DNA of 48,095 nt. It comes from a bacterium (lineage in GTDB: Bacteria; Planctomycetota; Planctomycetia; Pirellulales; Pirellulaceae). A model generated the notes under the pieces. The model was given only the letters and a program-made list of their open reading frames with translations, did no database searches and had not been told where the DNA came from. Of the stretch, positions 41,644 through 48,095 are shown piece after piece. The translations under genes and the position numbers were made by a program. The stretch lies in the NCBI GenBank assembly GCA_030430075.1, contig JAUIGN010000065.1, positions 1 to 48,095 of the forward strand, given 5' to 3'. The stretch's first letter is position 1, and the number at the start of each line of letters is the position of its first letter.

Positions 41644-43652
41644 GGCATTCGCTCCGTCCCCTCGACAGGTTCACTGATGACTTCGCAACTGGGCAGCGAA
41701 CTGAGAAAGACCCGTCCATACGGTTTGCTGTTGATCCGTGGATCCAGGAGGACCACGATCCCCCGGTCGGTGGCCGATCGTACCAGCCGGCCAAAGCCTT
41801 GCCGCAGTTTGATCACCGCTTCGGGCAACTGGTAGTCGGAGAACGGGTTGCCCCCGGCATCGCGGATCGCATCCAGCCGGGCCTCCAAGAGCGGGTTGTC
41901 CGGTACGCTGAACGGGAGCCGCGGAATGATCACGTTCCGCAACGCGTCTCCGGGAACATCCACGCCTTGCCAGAAGCTGTCGACGCCCATCAAGACACCG
42001 CGCGGGTTTTCCTTGAATCGCTCCAGCAACTGGGTTCGAGGAATGCCGTCCGCCTGGCTGTAGAGGGCCAGATTCTGTTGTGAAAGCCATGGCAACAGGG
42101 CCCGCGAGACGCGGCGGATCATGTCATAGCTGGTGAACAGTACGAACGCTCGGCCGTCGGTGCGGTGGACATAACGGCGTATCATCTCTGCACATTGGCG
42201 ATCGTACGCATCCCGCTCGCGATTCGGATCCGGCATGCCCTTGACCACAATCAGTTTGACCTGCCGTTGATAATCGAAGGGACTGCCGAGCCGTACAGTG
42301 CGGCTCTGCGTGAGTCCGACCCGCGCGCGAAAATAGTCGAATGAGCCGCTCTTTCCCACGGCCAGCGTGGCGCTGGTCATGATCACGGAGTCCGTTCGAT
42401 CGAACAATTGTTCGCGCATCACGGGACCGACGTCGATCGGGGCTGCCGCCAGCGTGACACGCGGGTTGCCGCGCCGTGTCAGGAAGGCGTCCGACCAATA
42501 GACCGCGTCGGGAACCTGCTGGGTGACCCATTGTTGGATCTCGCCGGCCAGGGCCGCCAGGCGATCATGGGCCGACGTAAAGTCCTTTTCCAGCGACGGG
42601 TCGTCGGTCTGTGACGCCTGGTACCGAACGGCTCGGGCCAGTGAATCCAAGGCGGGGCTCAGCCGGTTCTCAAACAGGTCGGACTGCACGACACGGCCGT
42701 TGTGATCGTGCTGGCCAACCCGCCACTCATAGACGTCGCCGAAGAACTCGTCGGCCGCGTAACGACAGTCCAGCACCGCATTTTGCAGGTCGGCCAATTT
42801 CTGATTGACCAGCAGTCCCTTGTTGGTGCGGTCGTTGTAGAGTTTGTTGAGCGTGTATTCCACCTGGCTGGACGATGCCGAGATGCCCAGGTGATCGCCG
42901 GCCACGGCTTCCAAGGTGTGCGCTTCGTCAAAGACAACCGCATCGTAATCCGGCAAGATACTCACACCGACCCGCCGCAGGGCCAGGTCGCTGAAGAACA
43001 GCGCATGGTTGACGACCAGGATTTGCGCATGTTGCACACGACGCCGGGCTGCGTAATAGAAACAGGTTTGATGCGTCTCACACGTCTTGCCCATGCAATT
43101 GCTGCTGTCGCTGGCAACTTCGTCCCAGACGGTGCCGAGCGGGCGAAATTCCAGGTCCGTCCTCGAGCCATCGTGTGATTCCCGAGCCCAGTCGCGAATT
43201 GTTTGAAGTTGATCGAATTCGTCAGGTTCCTGAAAAAGGTGGTTCGCCCGCCCTAAGGCAGCGTCCAACCTGCGGCGGCTCAGGTAGTTGCCTCGCCCCT
43301 TGACCAGCACCGACGAGAATTCTCTGGGAATGATGCTGTTGAGCAGGGGCAGATCTTTGCCCATCAACTGCTCCTGCAGGCTGATGGTGTGGGTCGAGAT
43401 GACGACGCGTCGCCGCCGCGGCGGCTCCGATTCGTTTTCCGGCAAGCCTTCCGTCGCGAAGAGGATCGCCGGCACCAGGTACCCGAAGCTCTTCCCCACG
43501 CCGGTACCGGCTTCGACGATCAGATGTTCCCGATCGTTCAGGGCAGCGGTGACCGCCGCGGCCATTTCCATCTGTTGCGGCCGAAATTCATAGTTTCCCA
43601 GACGCGCGGCGATACGGCCGTCCGGGCCGAGGATTTCAGCGGAGGTCACCAT
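41640..43652 (-). CDS. DinG/XPD-like superfamily 2 helicase
   Basis: 670 residues. Motif I is EAGTGVGKS (47-55), motif II is DEAH (242-245), STHTISLQEQL is motif Ia, and QGFGRLVRS near 620 is motif VI. The iron-sulfur domain region has C186, C191 and C197 (NCMGKTCETHQTC), but the position of the usual first Cys reads GRGNYLSRRRL, with Ser125. So only three of the four expected ligands are in place. XPD/DinG helicases unwind DNA or RNA-DNA hybrids 5' to 3' and need the cluster in several studied members. It is the first gene of the nine-gene minus-strand run. Confidence 0.9.
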   Translation of the reverse strand: MVTSAEILGPDGRIAARLGNYEFRPQQMEMAAAVTAALNDREHLIVEAGTGVGKSFGYLVPAILFATEGLPENESEPPRRRRVVISTHTISLQEQLMGKDLPLLNSIIPREFSSVLVKGRGNYLSRRRLDAALGRANHLFQEPDEFDQLQTIRDWARESHDGSRTDLEFRPLGTVWDEVASDSSNCMGKTCETHQTCFYYAARRRVQHAQILVVNHALFFSDLALRRVGVSILPDYDAVVFDEAHTLEAVAGDHLGISASSSQVEYTLNKLYNDRTNKGLLVNQKLADLQNAVLDCRYAADEFFGDVYEWRVGQHDHNGRVVQSDLFENRLSPALDSLARAVRYQASQTDDPSLEKDFTSAHDRLAALAGEIQQWVTQQVPDAVYWSDAFLTRRGNPRVTLAAAPIDVGPVMREQLFDRTDSVIMTSATLAVGKSGSFDYFRARVGLTQSRTVRLGSPFDYQRQVKLIVVKGMPDPNRERDAYDRQCAEMIRRYVHRTDGRAFVLFTSYDMIRRVSRALLPWLSQQNLALYSQADGIPRTQLLERFKENPRGVLMGVDSFWQGVDVPGDALRNVIIPRLPFSVPDNPLLEARLDAIRDAGGNPFSDYQLPEAVIKLRQGFGRLVRSATDRGIVVLLDPRINSKPYGRVFLSSLPSCEVISEPVEGTERMP

Positions 43653-43966
43653 ACTTGGACACGATACCAGGAAGGAGAAGCACGGCCTAGCGAGGCAGGG
43701 CCTCGGACCGACGGCGAGCGAACGCGCGCGGCGTGTTCGTCCGCTCCCGTCGGTCGCTCAAACTTGACTCATTCGTAAAGCAAATTCTGATACAAGCCTT
43801 CTAGTGCGCCGGCCAGCCGGCCCGGGCGCGCCGGCCGACTCTCTCATTTTGCTACAACCGCGGAGGCCCGTCTGGTAGTATTGAGAGAACTCAGGCTGTT
43901 TCCCACAGCCCTTTTCCCCGTGGCGCTTAACCGCGCACTGCAATCCTTTCCGGCTGTTTCGGCTCT
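43653..43966. other. Divergent promoter region
   Basis: 314 bp between the helicase start (43652, minus) and the zinc-ribbon protein start (43967, plus). No gene is seen. A promoter candidate for the plus strand lies at 43764-43793. No motif for the minus direction was clear. Confidence 0.5.
43764..43793 (+). promoter_or_regulatory. Possible sigma-70-type promoter
   Basis: TTGACT (43764-43769) and TGATAC (43788-43793) with an 18-nt spacer, about 170 nt before ATG 43967. It is predicted by eye; the -10 element is moderate. Confidence 0.35.
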
Positions 43967-45454
43967 ATGGCGATCGAGTTCTATTGTCCTGGTTGCGGTA
44001 AGTTGGTGCGCACGCCCGATGCGACGGCCGGTCGTAAGGGACGCTGCCCGCACTGTGAAACGAAGGTCCAGATTCCCCAGGCATCCATGGGGCCCAACGC
44101 GGGCGCAGCGCGGGAAACGACTTCGCAGCCGGCGTCGCGACCGCAACCTCAGTCACCGGCGGCCGGACGTCCTGCGGCCGCCGCGCCGATTCAGTTCGTG
44201 TGCGCCAGTTGCCGCAAGACCTTGCGTGTTCCGGCGGCCAGTGCCGGCAAGAAGGGCAAGTGCCCGCACTGCAACGCCGTCATGACGATTCCCGCGCAGA
44301 GCGCCGCGGCCAAGCAGCCGGCGAGTCAGAAATGGAAAGGCGCGCCACAGCCGGCGGCCGCTCCGATTCAGTTCACCTGTCCCGGATGCCAGAAGTCGGT
44401 CCGCGTCAAAGCTGCCGCTGCCGGACAGCAAGGACAGTGCCCGCACTGCAAGTCCGTGGTGAAGATTCCGCACAAGTCGGCCCCCCCGCCGCCGTCAACC
44501 TCTGGGCTGACGCCCTTGGGGGGTTTGGACGGTTTGACACCGCTGCCCGACGACGGCGGCTTGACGCCGCTCCCGGATTCGGCGGCAGGCACGCCCGGTC
44601 TGACGCCGCTGGCCGCATCCGACCCGCTCGGCAGCACCGCGGATCCCTTCGCCGGCCTGACGGAAGTAAGTGCGTCGAGCGGTTTCGGTTCGCAGGATCC
44701 GTTCGGCGGGGCGGCCAGCGCTCCAGGCCCCGTGAATCCGTACGCCTCCCCGGCACCGAGCGCCTCCTACGCGCAGCGCTCCAGCCCAACGCGGAGCAAA
44801 GGGAGCCGCAAGGGACTGCCGTGGGACAACAAACGCCGCCACGACGCCCCCTTTTGGGGCACGGTGAAGCTGGTGTTCTTCTCTCCGGTGGAAGCGTTTG
44901 TCGCCATGCGCCGCTCGGGCGGTGATGCCCCGCCCCTGCTGTTCTGCGTTTATGGAACCATGATCGGCGGTGCCTTTGCCGTTCTCTACCGTTTGGGCAT
45001 GGATGCCATCGTCACCTTGCCGATGCTGGCCAGCGGCGACGGAGCGGAAGGATCGGCCAGAATGGCGGGCATGGTCGTGGGGATGATTATCGGGGTGATC
45101 GTCGGCTATGGCTTCCTGATTCTGGCAACCGTGATATCTTCGTACATCATGGCCGGCATGGTCCACCTCGGACTGATGGTGCTGGGAGGCGCGAATTACG
45201 GGTTCCAGACGACGGCTCGGGTCGTGCATTACACTTGGGGGGCGACGTCGCTGGCGGGAATGATTCCCTGCGTGGGGCCGTTGATTCAATTTTTTGCGAA
45301 TGTCGTCATCCTCAGCATTGGCATGTCGAACGCTCACGAAACCTCCGGCGTCAAGGCGACGTTTGCCGTCCTGATCCCGTTTCTGGTCTGCATCGGCGCC
45401 TTCACGGCCCTGTTCTTTGCCGGCATCGCCTGGATTGCTTCCATGGCCAATTGA
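43967..45454 (+). CDS. Membrane protein with three zinc ribbons and a Yip1-like domain
   Basis: 495 residues. Three copies of CxxC-x16-CxxC lie at 7-30, 79-102 and 138-161 (CPGC/CPHC, CASC/CPHC, CPGC/CPHC). Between them are Pro/Ala/Gln-rich linkers, then four GLTPL repeats at about 179-217. The Yip1-like membrane part starts near 285 (FWGTVKLVFFSPVEAFVAMR) and has about five hydrophobic segments. The ribbons should face the cytoplasm and may bind protein or nucleic acid. The same ribbon is found once in the downstream paralogue and once in the MoxR ATPase at 33794. The start ATG 43967 has no obvious ribosome binding site, but the first ribbon begins at residue 5, so it cannot be much further in. 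Confidence 0.85.
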   Translation: MAIEFYCPGCGKLVRTPDATAGRKGRCPHCETKVQIPQASMGPNAGAARETTSQPASRPQPQSPAAGRPAAAAPIQFVCASCRKTLRVPAASAGKKGKCPHCNAVMTIPAQSAAAKQPASQKWKGAPQPAAAPIQFTCPGCQKSVRVKAAAAGQQGQCPHCKSVVKIPHKSAPPPPSTSGLTPLGGLDGLTPLPDDGGLTPLPDSAAGTPGLTPLAASDPLGSTADPFAGLTEVSASSGFGSQDPFGGAASAPGPVNPYASPAPSASYAQRSSPTRSKGSRKGLPWDNKRRHDAPFWGTVKLVFFSPVEAFVAMRRSGGDAPPLLFCVYGTMIGGAFAVLYRLGMDAIVTLPMLASGDGAEGSARMAGMVVGMIIGVIVGYGFLILATVISSYIMAGMVHLGLMVLGGANYGFQTTARVVHYTWGATSLAGMIPCVGPLIQFFANVVILSIGMSNAHETSGVKATFAVLIPFLVCIGAFTALFFAGIAWIASMAN

Positions 45455-45605
45455 TGGCTGCGCGGCTCCTCCCCAAGCAAACCATCGGGCGATGGTGCAG
45501 CCGGGAGAGCGGTCGTCTTGCCAACCGGCTAACCCCGTTGCCAACCTCGCTTGTTCCGCGCCGAATTGCTATGGTATCGGCGGTCCAACTGTGAAGGAGA
45601 CGTAG

Positions 45606-46670
45606 ATGCCTATCGAATTCCGGTGCGAGAGCTGCTCGAAACTACTGCGAACGCCTGACGAGAGCGCAGGCAAGAAGGCCAAGTGCCCCCAATGCGGAAC
45701 GGTGGTTGATGTTCCTGACGGCAGCTCGACCGCGGCCGACGAGTCGGCATCGTCTGCGTTCCCGCCGCCGGCGGCGACACCACCGAGCAGTCCGGCGGAA
45801 TCGCCCAGTCCGTTTGCCGGCCTGGGGGATGCACCTGCGGCGAGCCAGAATCCGTACGCTTCGCCGGGCCTTTCCACCTCCGTGCCCGAGGCGAAGCCGT
45901 CCATGACGGGTGAATTGTCGCACCAGAAGATCTCGTTTGACGACGTCGTCAAGACGGCCTGGTCGATCACCATGGACTATATGGGGCCGATGGCAATCTT
46001 CGGCGTGATCTTGTTCGGGATCCAAATCGCGCTGGGGATCTTCGGCCAGGTGATCAACTTTGCCGGTCAGATGAGCCAGGAAGTGGTCGTCATGGGAGCC
46101 GTTCAGTTCCTGAACATGGTCGTGAATTTCATTGTTCAGACGTGGGTCGGAATTGTCACGGTCCTGTTCTGCACCAAGATGGCCCGCGACCGCCGTACCG
46201 ACCTGAACGTCTTTGCCCAGGGTGCATCGTATTTCGCTCGTGCCTTGGGGGTGACGATCGTTCTGGGTGGGATCTCGTTCCTGGTGGTCCTGGTGTTCGC
46301 CGGCACGCCCGCGCTGATCACCTGGATTTCGACACGTGACGAGGACATGACCGCGCTGGCCGCCATTGGCGGTGCGTTGCTCTGTGTCATCCCCTTAGTG
46401 ATGCTGATGCTGAACTTCTTCCTCTCGATGTTTTTCGTCGTCGATCGAGGGGAAGGCGTGTTTGCAGCGATGGGACAATCGCGGCATTACATGCGGGGTA
46501 ACAAGCTGACCGCCTTCCTGACGATGATGGTGGTCCAATTCCTGGGCGGCCTGTTCGTGCTCGTCACCTGCTGTGCGGGACGGATTATTTTCGATCCCTT
46601 CTCCGGGCTCGTCCTGGCCCTCATCTACTTGACCGCGACCGGCCAGCAGTTCGAACGTCCGTCGAGGTAG
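45606..46670 (+). CDS. Membrane protein with one zinc ribbon, paralogue of the upstream gene
   Basis: 354 residues. It opens MPIEFRCESCSKLLRTPDES, close to MAIEFYCPGCGKLVRTPDAT of the upstream protein, with the ribbon C7, C10, C27, C30. A low-complexity linker ends in NPYASPG, a motif also present as NPYASPA upstream. The membrane part, about 115-350, has five or so hydrophobic segments (MAIFGVILFGIQIALGIFGQ; GALLCVIPLVMLMLNFFLSM). AAGGAGA precedes the start, and the gene lies 151 bp after its neighbour. The membrane domain has no firm name; its function is unknown. Confidence 0.82.
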   Translation: MPIEFRCESCSKLLRTPDESAGKKAKCPQCGTVVDVPDGSSTAADESASSAFPPPAATPPSSPAESPSPFAGLGDAPAASQNPYASPGLSTSVPEAKPSMTGELSHQKISFDDVVKTAWSITMDYMGPMAIFGVILFGIQIALGIFGQVINFAGQMSQEVVVMGAVQFLNMVVNFIVQTWVGIVTVLFCTKMARDRRTDLNVFAQGASYFARALGVTIVLGGISFLVVLVFAGTPALITWISTRDEDMTALAAIGGALLCVIPLVMLMLNFFLSMFFVVDRGEGVFAAMGQSRHYMRGNKLTAFLTMMVVQFLGGLFVLVTCCAGRIIFDPFSGLVLALIYLTATGQQFERPSR

Positions 46671-46703
46671 AGAAGCGGCAGCACGTCGCAGCGGAAAGGC
46701 CTT

Positions 46704-46722
46704 GCAGGTAGAGCTCACCTGC
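46704..46722. terminator. Hairpin between convergent genes, possible bidirectional terminator
   Basis: GCAGGT (46704-46709) pairs with ACCTGC (46717-46722) around AGAGCTC. It lies in the 81-bp gap between convergent gene ends. No T-tract follows on either strand, so the call is weak. Confidence 0.3.
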
Positions 46723-46751
46723 CGTCAGACCACCCTGGCGGCTGGCCCCGA

Positions 46752-47630
46752 CTACCAACGGGGACGTGAGGAGATCACCCCGTCCTCGGGGCTGCTGGCG
46801 GTGGCGTACAGCCGTTTGGGGATCCGCCCCGACAGGTAGGCCCACCTGCCGGCTTCGCAGGCAGCCTTCATTGCTCGAGCCATTCCCAACGGATCGCGGG
46901 CATGGGCGATCCCCGTATTCAGCAAGACGCCGTCCACACCCAGTTCCATCGCGATCGTCACGTCGCTGGCCGTCCCGACCCCGGCATCGACAATCACGGG
47001 GTAGTCTGGATCATCGTCCTTGAGGTACTCCAGGCAGATCCGCAGGTTGTTGGCGTTGAGGACACCCTGTCCCGAGCCGATCGGGCTGCCGGCCGGCATC
47101 ACCGCGGTCGCGCCGGCCGCCTTCAGGCGGCGTGCCGTCACCGGGTCGTCGTTGGTGTAGCAAAGGACCTGAAACCCTTCGGCCACCAATTGCTCGGTTG
47201 CCGCCAGCGTCTCGACCGGATCGGGCAGCAGGGTCTTGGTGTCTCCCAGGACCTCCAGCTTGACCCAGTCGGCTCCCGGGTTTTCCAATCCCAGGAGAAT
47301 TTCGCGACCTAGGCGGGCCGTTCGCACCGCATCCTGCGCGTTAAAGCAACCGGCCGTATTTGGCAGCAGCGTGAACCGATCGAGATCAATGTAGTCGAGA
47401 ATATTCTTGCCCGTGCCGTCGTAGAGACGTTCACGGCGGACGGCGACCGTGACACACTCGGCACCCGATAGCTCCAGTGACTCGCGCATCACATCATACG
47501 TTTCGTACTTGCCCGTACCGACGATCAGGCGGCTGCGAAACAGGTGCCCACCCAATTCGAAAGGACCGGCGTCTGCGCGCGGATATGGGGCATGCGTTGC
47601 CGACGCCTTGGCAGGCGGTTTCATGGTCAT
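46752..47630 (-). CDS. thiG: Thiazole synthase ThiG
   Basis: 292 residues, somewhat longer than typical (about 255-270) because of an N-terminal extension of about 25 residues. It makes the thiazole ring of thiamin from 1-deoxyxylulose 5-phosphate, dehydroglycine and ThiS thiocarboxylate. Family blocks: RLIVGTGKY, the WVKLEV stretch that should carry the Schiff-base Lys, LLPDPVETL, VMPAGSPIGSGQGVLN, and VIVDAGVGTASDVTIAMELG. It forms a TIM barrel in the cytoplasm. The start ATG 47630 has GGAGG nine bases upstream, inside the end of thiS, so translation is coupled. An ATG six bases on is also possible. Confidence 0.97.
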   Translation of the reverse strand: MTMKPPAKASATHAPYPRADAGPFELGGHLFRSRLIVGTGKYETYDVMRESLELSGAECVTVAVRRERLYDGTGKNILDYIDLDRFTLLPNTAGCFNAQDAVRTARLGREILLGLENPGADWVKLEVLGDTKTLLPDPVETLAATEQLVAEGFQVLCYTNDDPVTARRLKAAGATAVMPAGSPIGSGQGVLNANNLRICLEYLKDDDPDYPVIVDAGVGTASDVTIAMELGVDGVLLNTGIAHARDPLGMARAMKAACEAGRWAYLSGRIPKRLYATASSPEDGVISSRPRW

Positions 47631-47636
47631 CCGGGG

Positions 47637-47837
47637 TCATCCTCCACCGACCAGGGTGACGACTTCCACGCGATCGCCGTCGTGCAGAACGTGCCGGGCA
47701 TGTTCGTCGCGCGGAGTCAATTCGAGGTTGACTTCGACCGCGACAAAGCGTGGCTTGAGGTCGAGTTCCGCCAGCAATCCGGCCACGGTGACGTGGTCGG
47801 CCACCTCGCGCGGTTCGCCATTGAAGATAATGTTCAT
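47637..47837 (-). CDS. thiS: Sulfur carrier protein ThiS
   Basis: 66 residues from ATG 47837 (MNIIFNGEPREVADHVTVAG). The C-terminus ends VTLVGGG, giving the Gly-Gly tail that is adenylated and turned into a thiocarboxylate. The beta-grasp fold matches the family length. ThiS supplies sulfur to ThiG, whose gene starts six bases after the thiS stop. An in-frame extension upstream would run through a hairpin and is rejected. No ribosome binding site is clear. Confidence 0.95.
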   Translation of the reverse strand: MNIIFNGEPREVADHVTVAGLLAELDLKPRFVAVEVNLELTPRDEHARHVLHDGDRVEVVTLVGGG

Positions 47838-47850
47838 GCCCGCAGTATAT

Positions 47851-47883
47851 AAAAAAGACCCGGCACCACGTAGATGCCGGGTC
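47851..47883 (-). terminator. Rho-independent terminator-like hairpin 14 nt before thiS
   Basis: On the minus strand, GACCCGGCA (47883-47875) pairs with TGCCGGGTC (47865-47857) and six T residues follow (47856-47851). It may end a gene that once lay upstream or act as an attenuator in the thiS leader. The conserved TPP riboswitch core was not found in the remaining leader. Confidence 0.75.
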
Positions 47884-47971
47884 GATGGCTTTTCGGAGGT
47901 CAGGCAGGAAGGTCCGGCGTTGCATTCGCCGAAGGCCAATCCGCGAGCCGATCCTCTGACTCCAGTTATTC

Positions 47972-48095
47972 GGTTCTTCCGGAAACTTAATGGGTGATTT
48001 TGGATGGTAGGAGGTCTAGTTTGCCGCAGTAGAAGAGGATTCGTGTGCGGTAGTTTTCAAACGCTCGGAATCCTCTGGCTTGGGACTTGATGGAT
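47972..48095 (-). mobile_element. Right end of a probable ISL3-like insertion sequence
   Basis: On the plus strand, GGTTCTTCCGGAAACTT at 47972-47988 looks like a terminal inverted repeat and directly abuts the stop of a transposase-like frame. ISL3-family ends often begin this way. The rest of the element lies beyond the window, so the other end and the target duplication cannot be checked. Confidence 0.5.
47987..48095 (-). CDS. Transposase C-terminus (ISL3-like), partial
   Basis: The minus-strand frame ends at TAA 47987-47989 and is open to the window edge. It encodes 35 residues, with ARGFRAFENYRTRILFYCGK in the middle. The GF(R)xFENYRxRxLxxCG pattern is the usual C-terminus of ISL3-type DDE transposases. 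Only the tail is visible, so whether the gene is intact is unknown. Confidence 0.65.
   Translation of the reverse strand, partial: SIKSQARGFRAFENYRTRILFYCGKLDLLPSKITH

Noticed and set aside
47890..47930. Signal recognition particle RNA-like stretch (GGTCAGGCAGGAAGGTCCGG)
   Set aside because: The order of the conserved helix-8 blocks is wrong, and no long pairing or terminator fits on the plus strand.
47838..47990. TPP riboswitch upstream of thiS
   Set aside because: The conserved CUGAGA and ACCUGAUCUGG-like core was looked for and not found in the leader between thiS and the insertion element.

Overview
The window looks like chromosomal DNA of a planctomycete, probably a member of the Planctomycetia such as the Pirellulales. 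The evidence is GC-rich DNA, two giant surface proteins with a basic N-terminus followed by an LExLExR motif, paired planctomycete families (DUF1549/DUF1553 with DUF1501, and DUF1587/1592/1588/1585 with DUF1552), a dockerin-tailed protein, and a RDD-SpoIIM-DUF4129-DUF4350-MoxR-DUF58 run. No rRNA, tRNA or CRISPR array was seen.

Region 1 (1-8058): the start of a giant cadherin-like repeat protein leaves the left edge on the minus strand. Divergent from it are three plus-strand genes: a GAF-GAF-HlyD fusion, a small HlyD adaptor, and a PqqD-M50 zinc protease-HlyD fusion. All three carry HlyD-type lipoyl/adaptor regions, yet no ABC ATPase or outer-membrane channel lies beside them. An SGNH hydrolase is convergent with the last of them.

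Region 2 (8847-11849): SlyD-like FKBP isomerase, cold-shock protein with a clear terminator, and an FAD-dependent oxidoreductase.

Region 3 (11947-21852): a 2901-residue SBBP/RHS/Ig-like/dockerin protein divergent from a SorC-type regulator. A perfect 8-bp-arm palindrome in the shared promoter region abuts a good -35 box for the giant gene, suggesting local control by the regulator.

Region 4 (21978-31571): five minus-strand genes, probably one operon. It holds both planctomycete haem-c/partner pairs with a HEAT-repeat protein between them; all five products appear exported. A tiny, very basic protein gene (31826-31927) and repeat-rich noncoding DNA follow.

Region 5 (32347-43652): nine minus-strand genes, transcribed from a DinG/XPD-like helicase through an FG-GAP protein, RDD, SpoIIM, another membrane protein, DUF4129, DUF4350 and MoxR to DUF58, with several 4-nt ATGA overlaps. 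The MoxR ATPase has an N-terminal zinc ribbon. The same ribbon occurs three times and once in two membrane proteins just upstream (43967-46670), which suggests a common role.

Region 6 (46752-48095): thiS-thiG, a hairpin/T-tract just ahead of thiS, and the end of a probable ISL3-like insertion sequence at the right edge.

Noncoding gaps carry at least three diverged copies of one dispersed intergenic repeat and other palindromes. Domain names are from recognition of sequence motifs; no database search was run.
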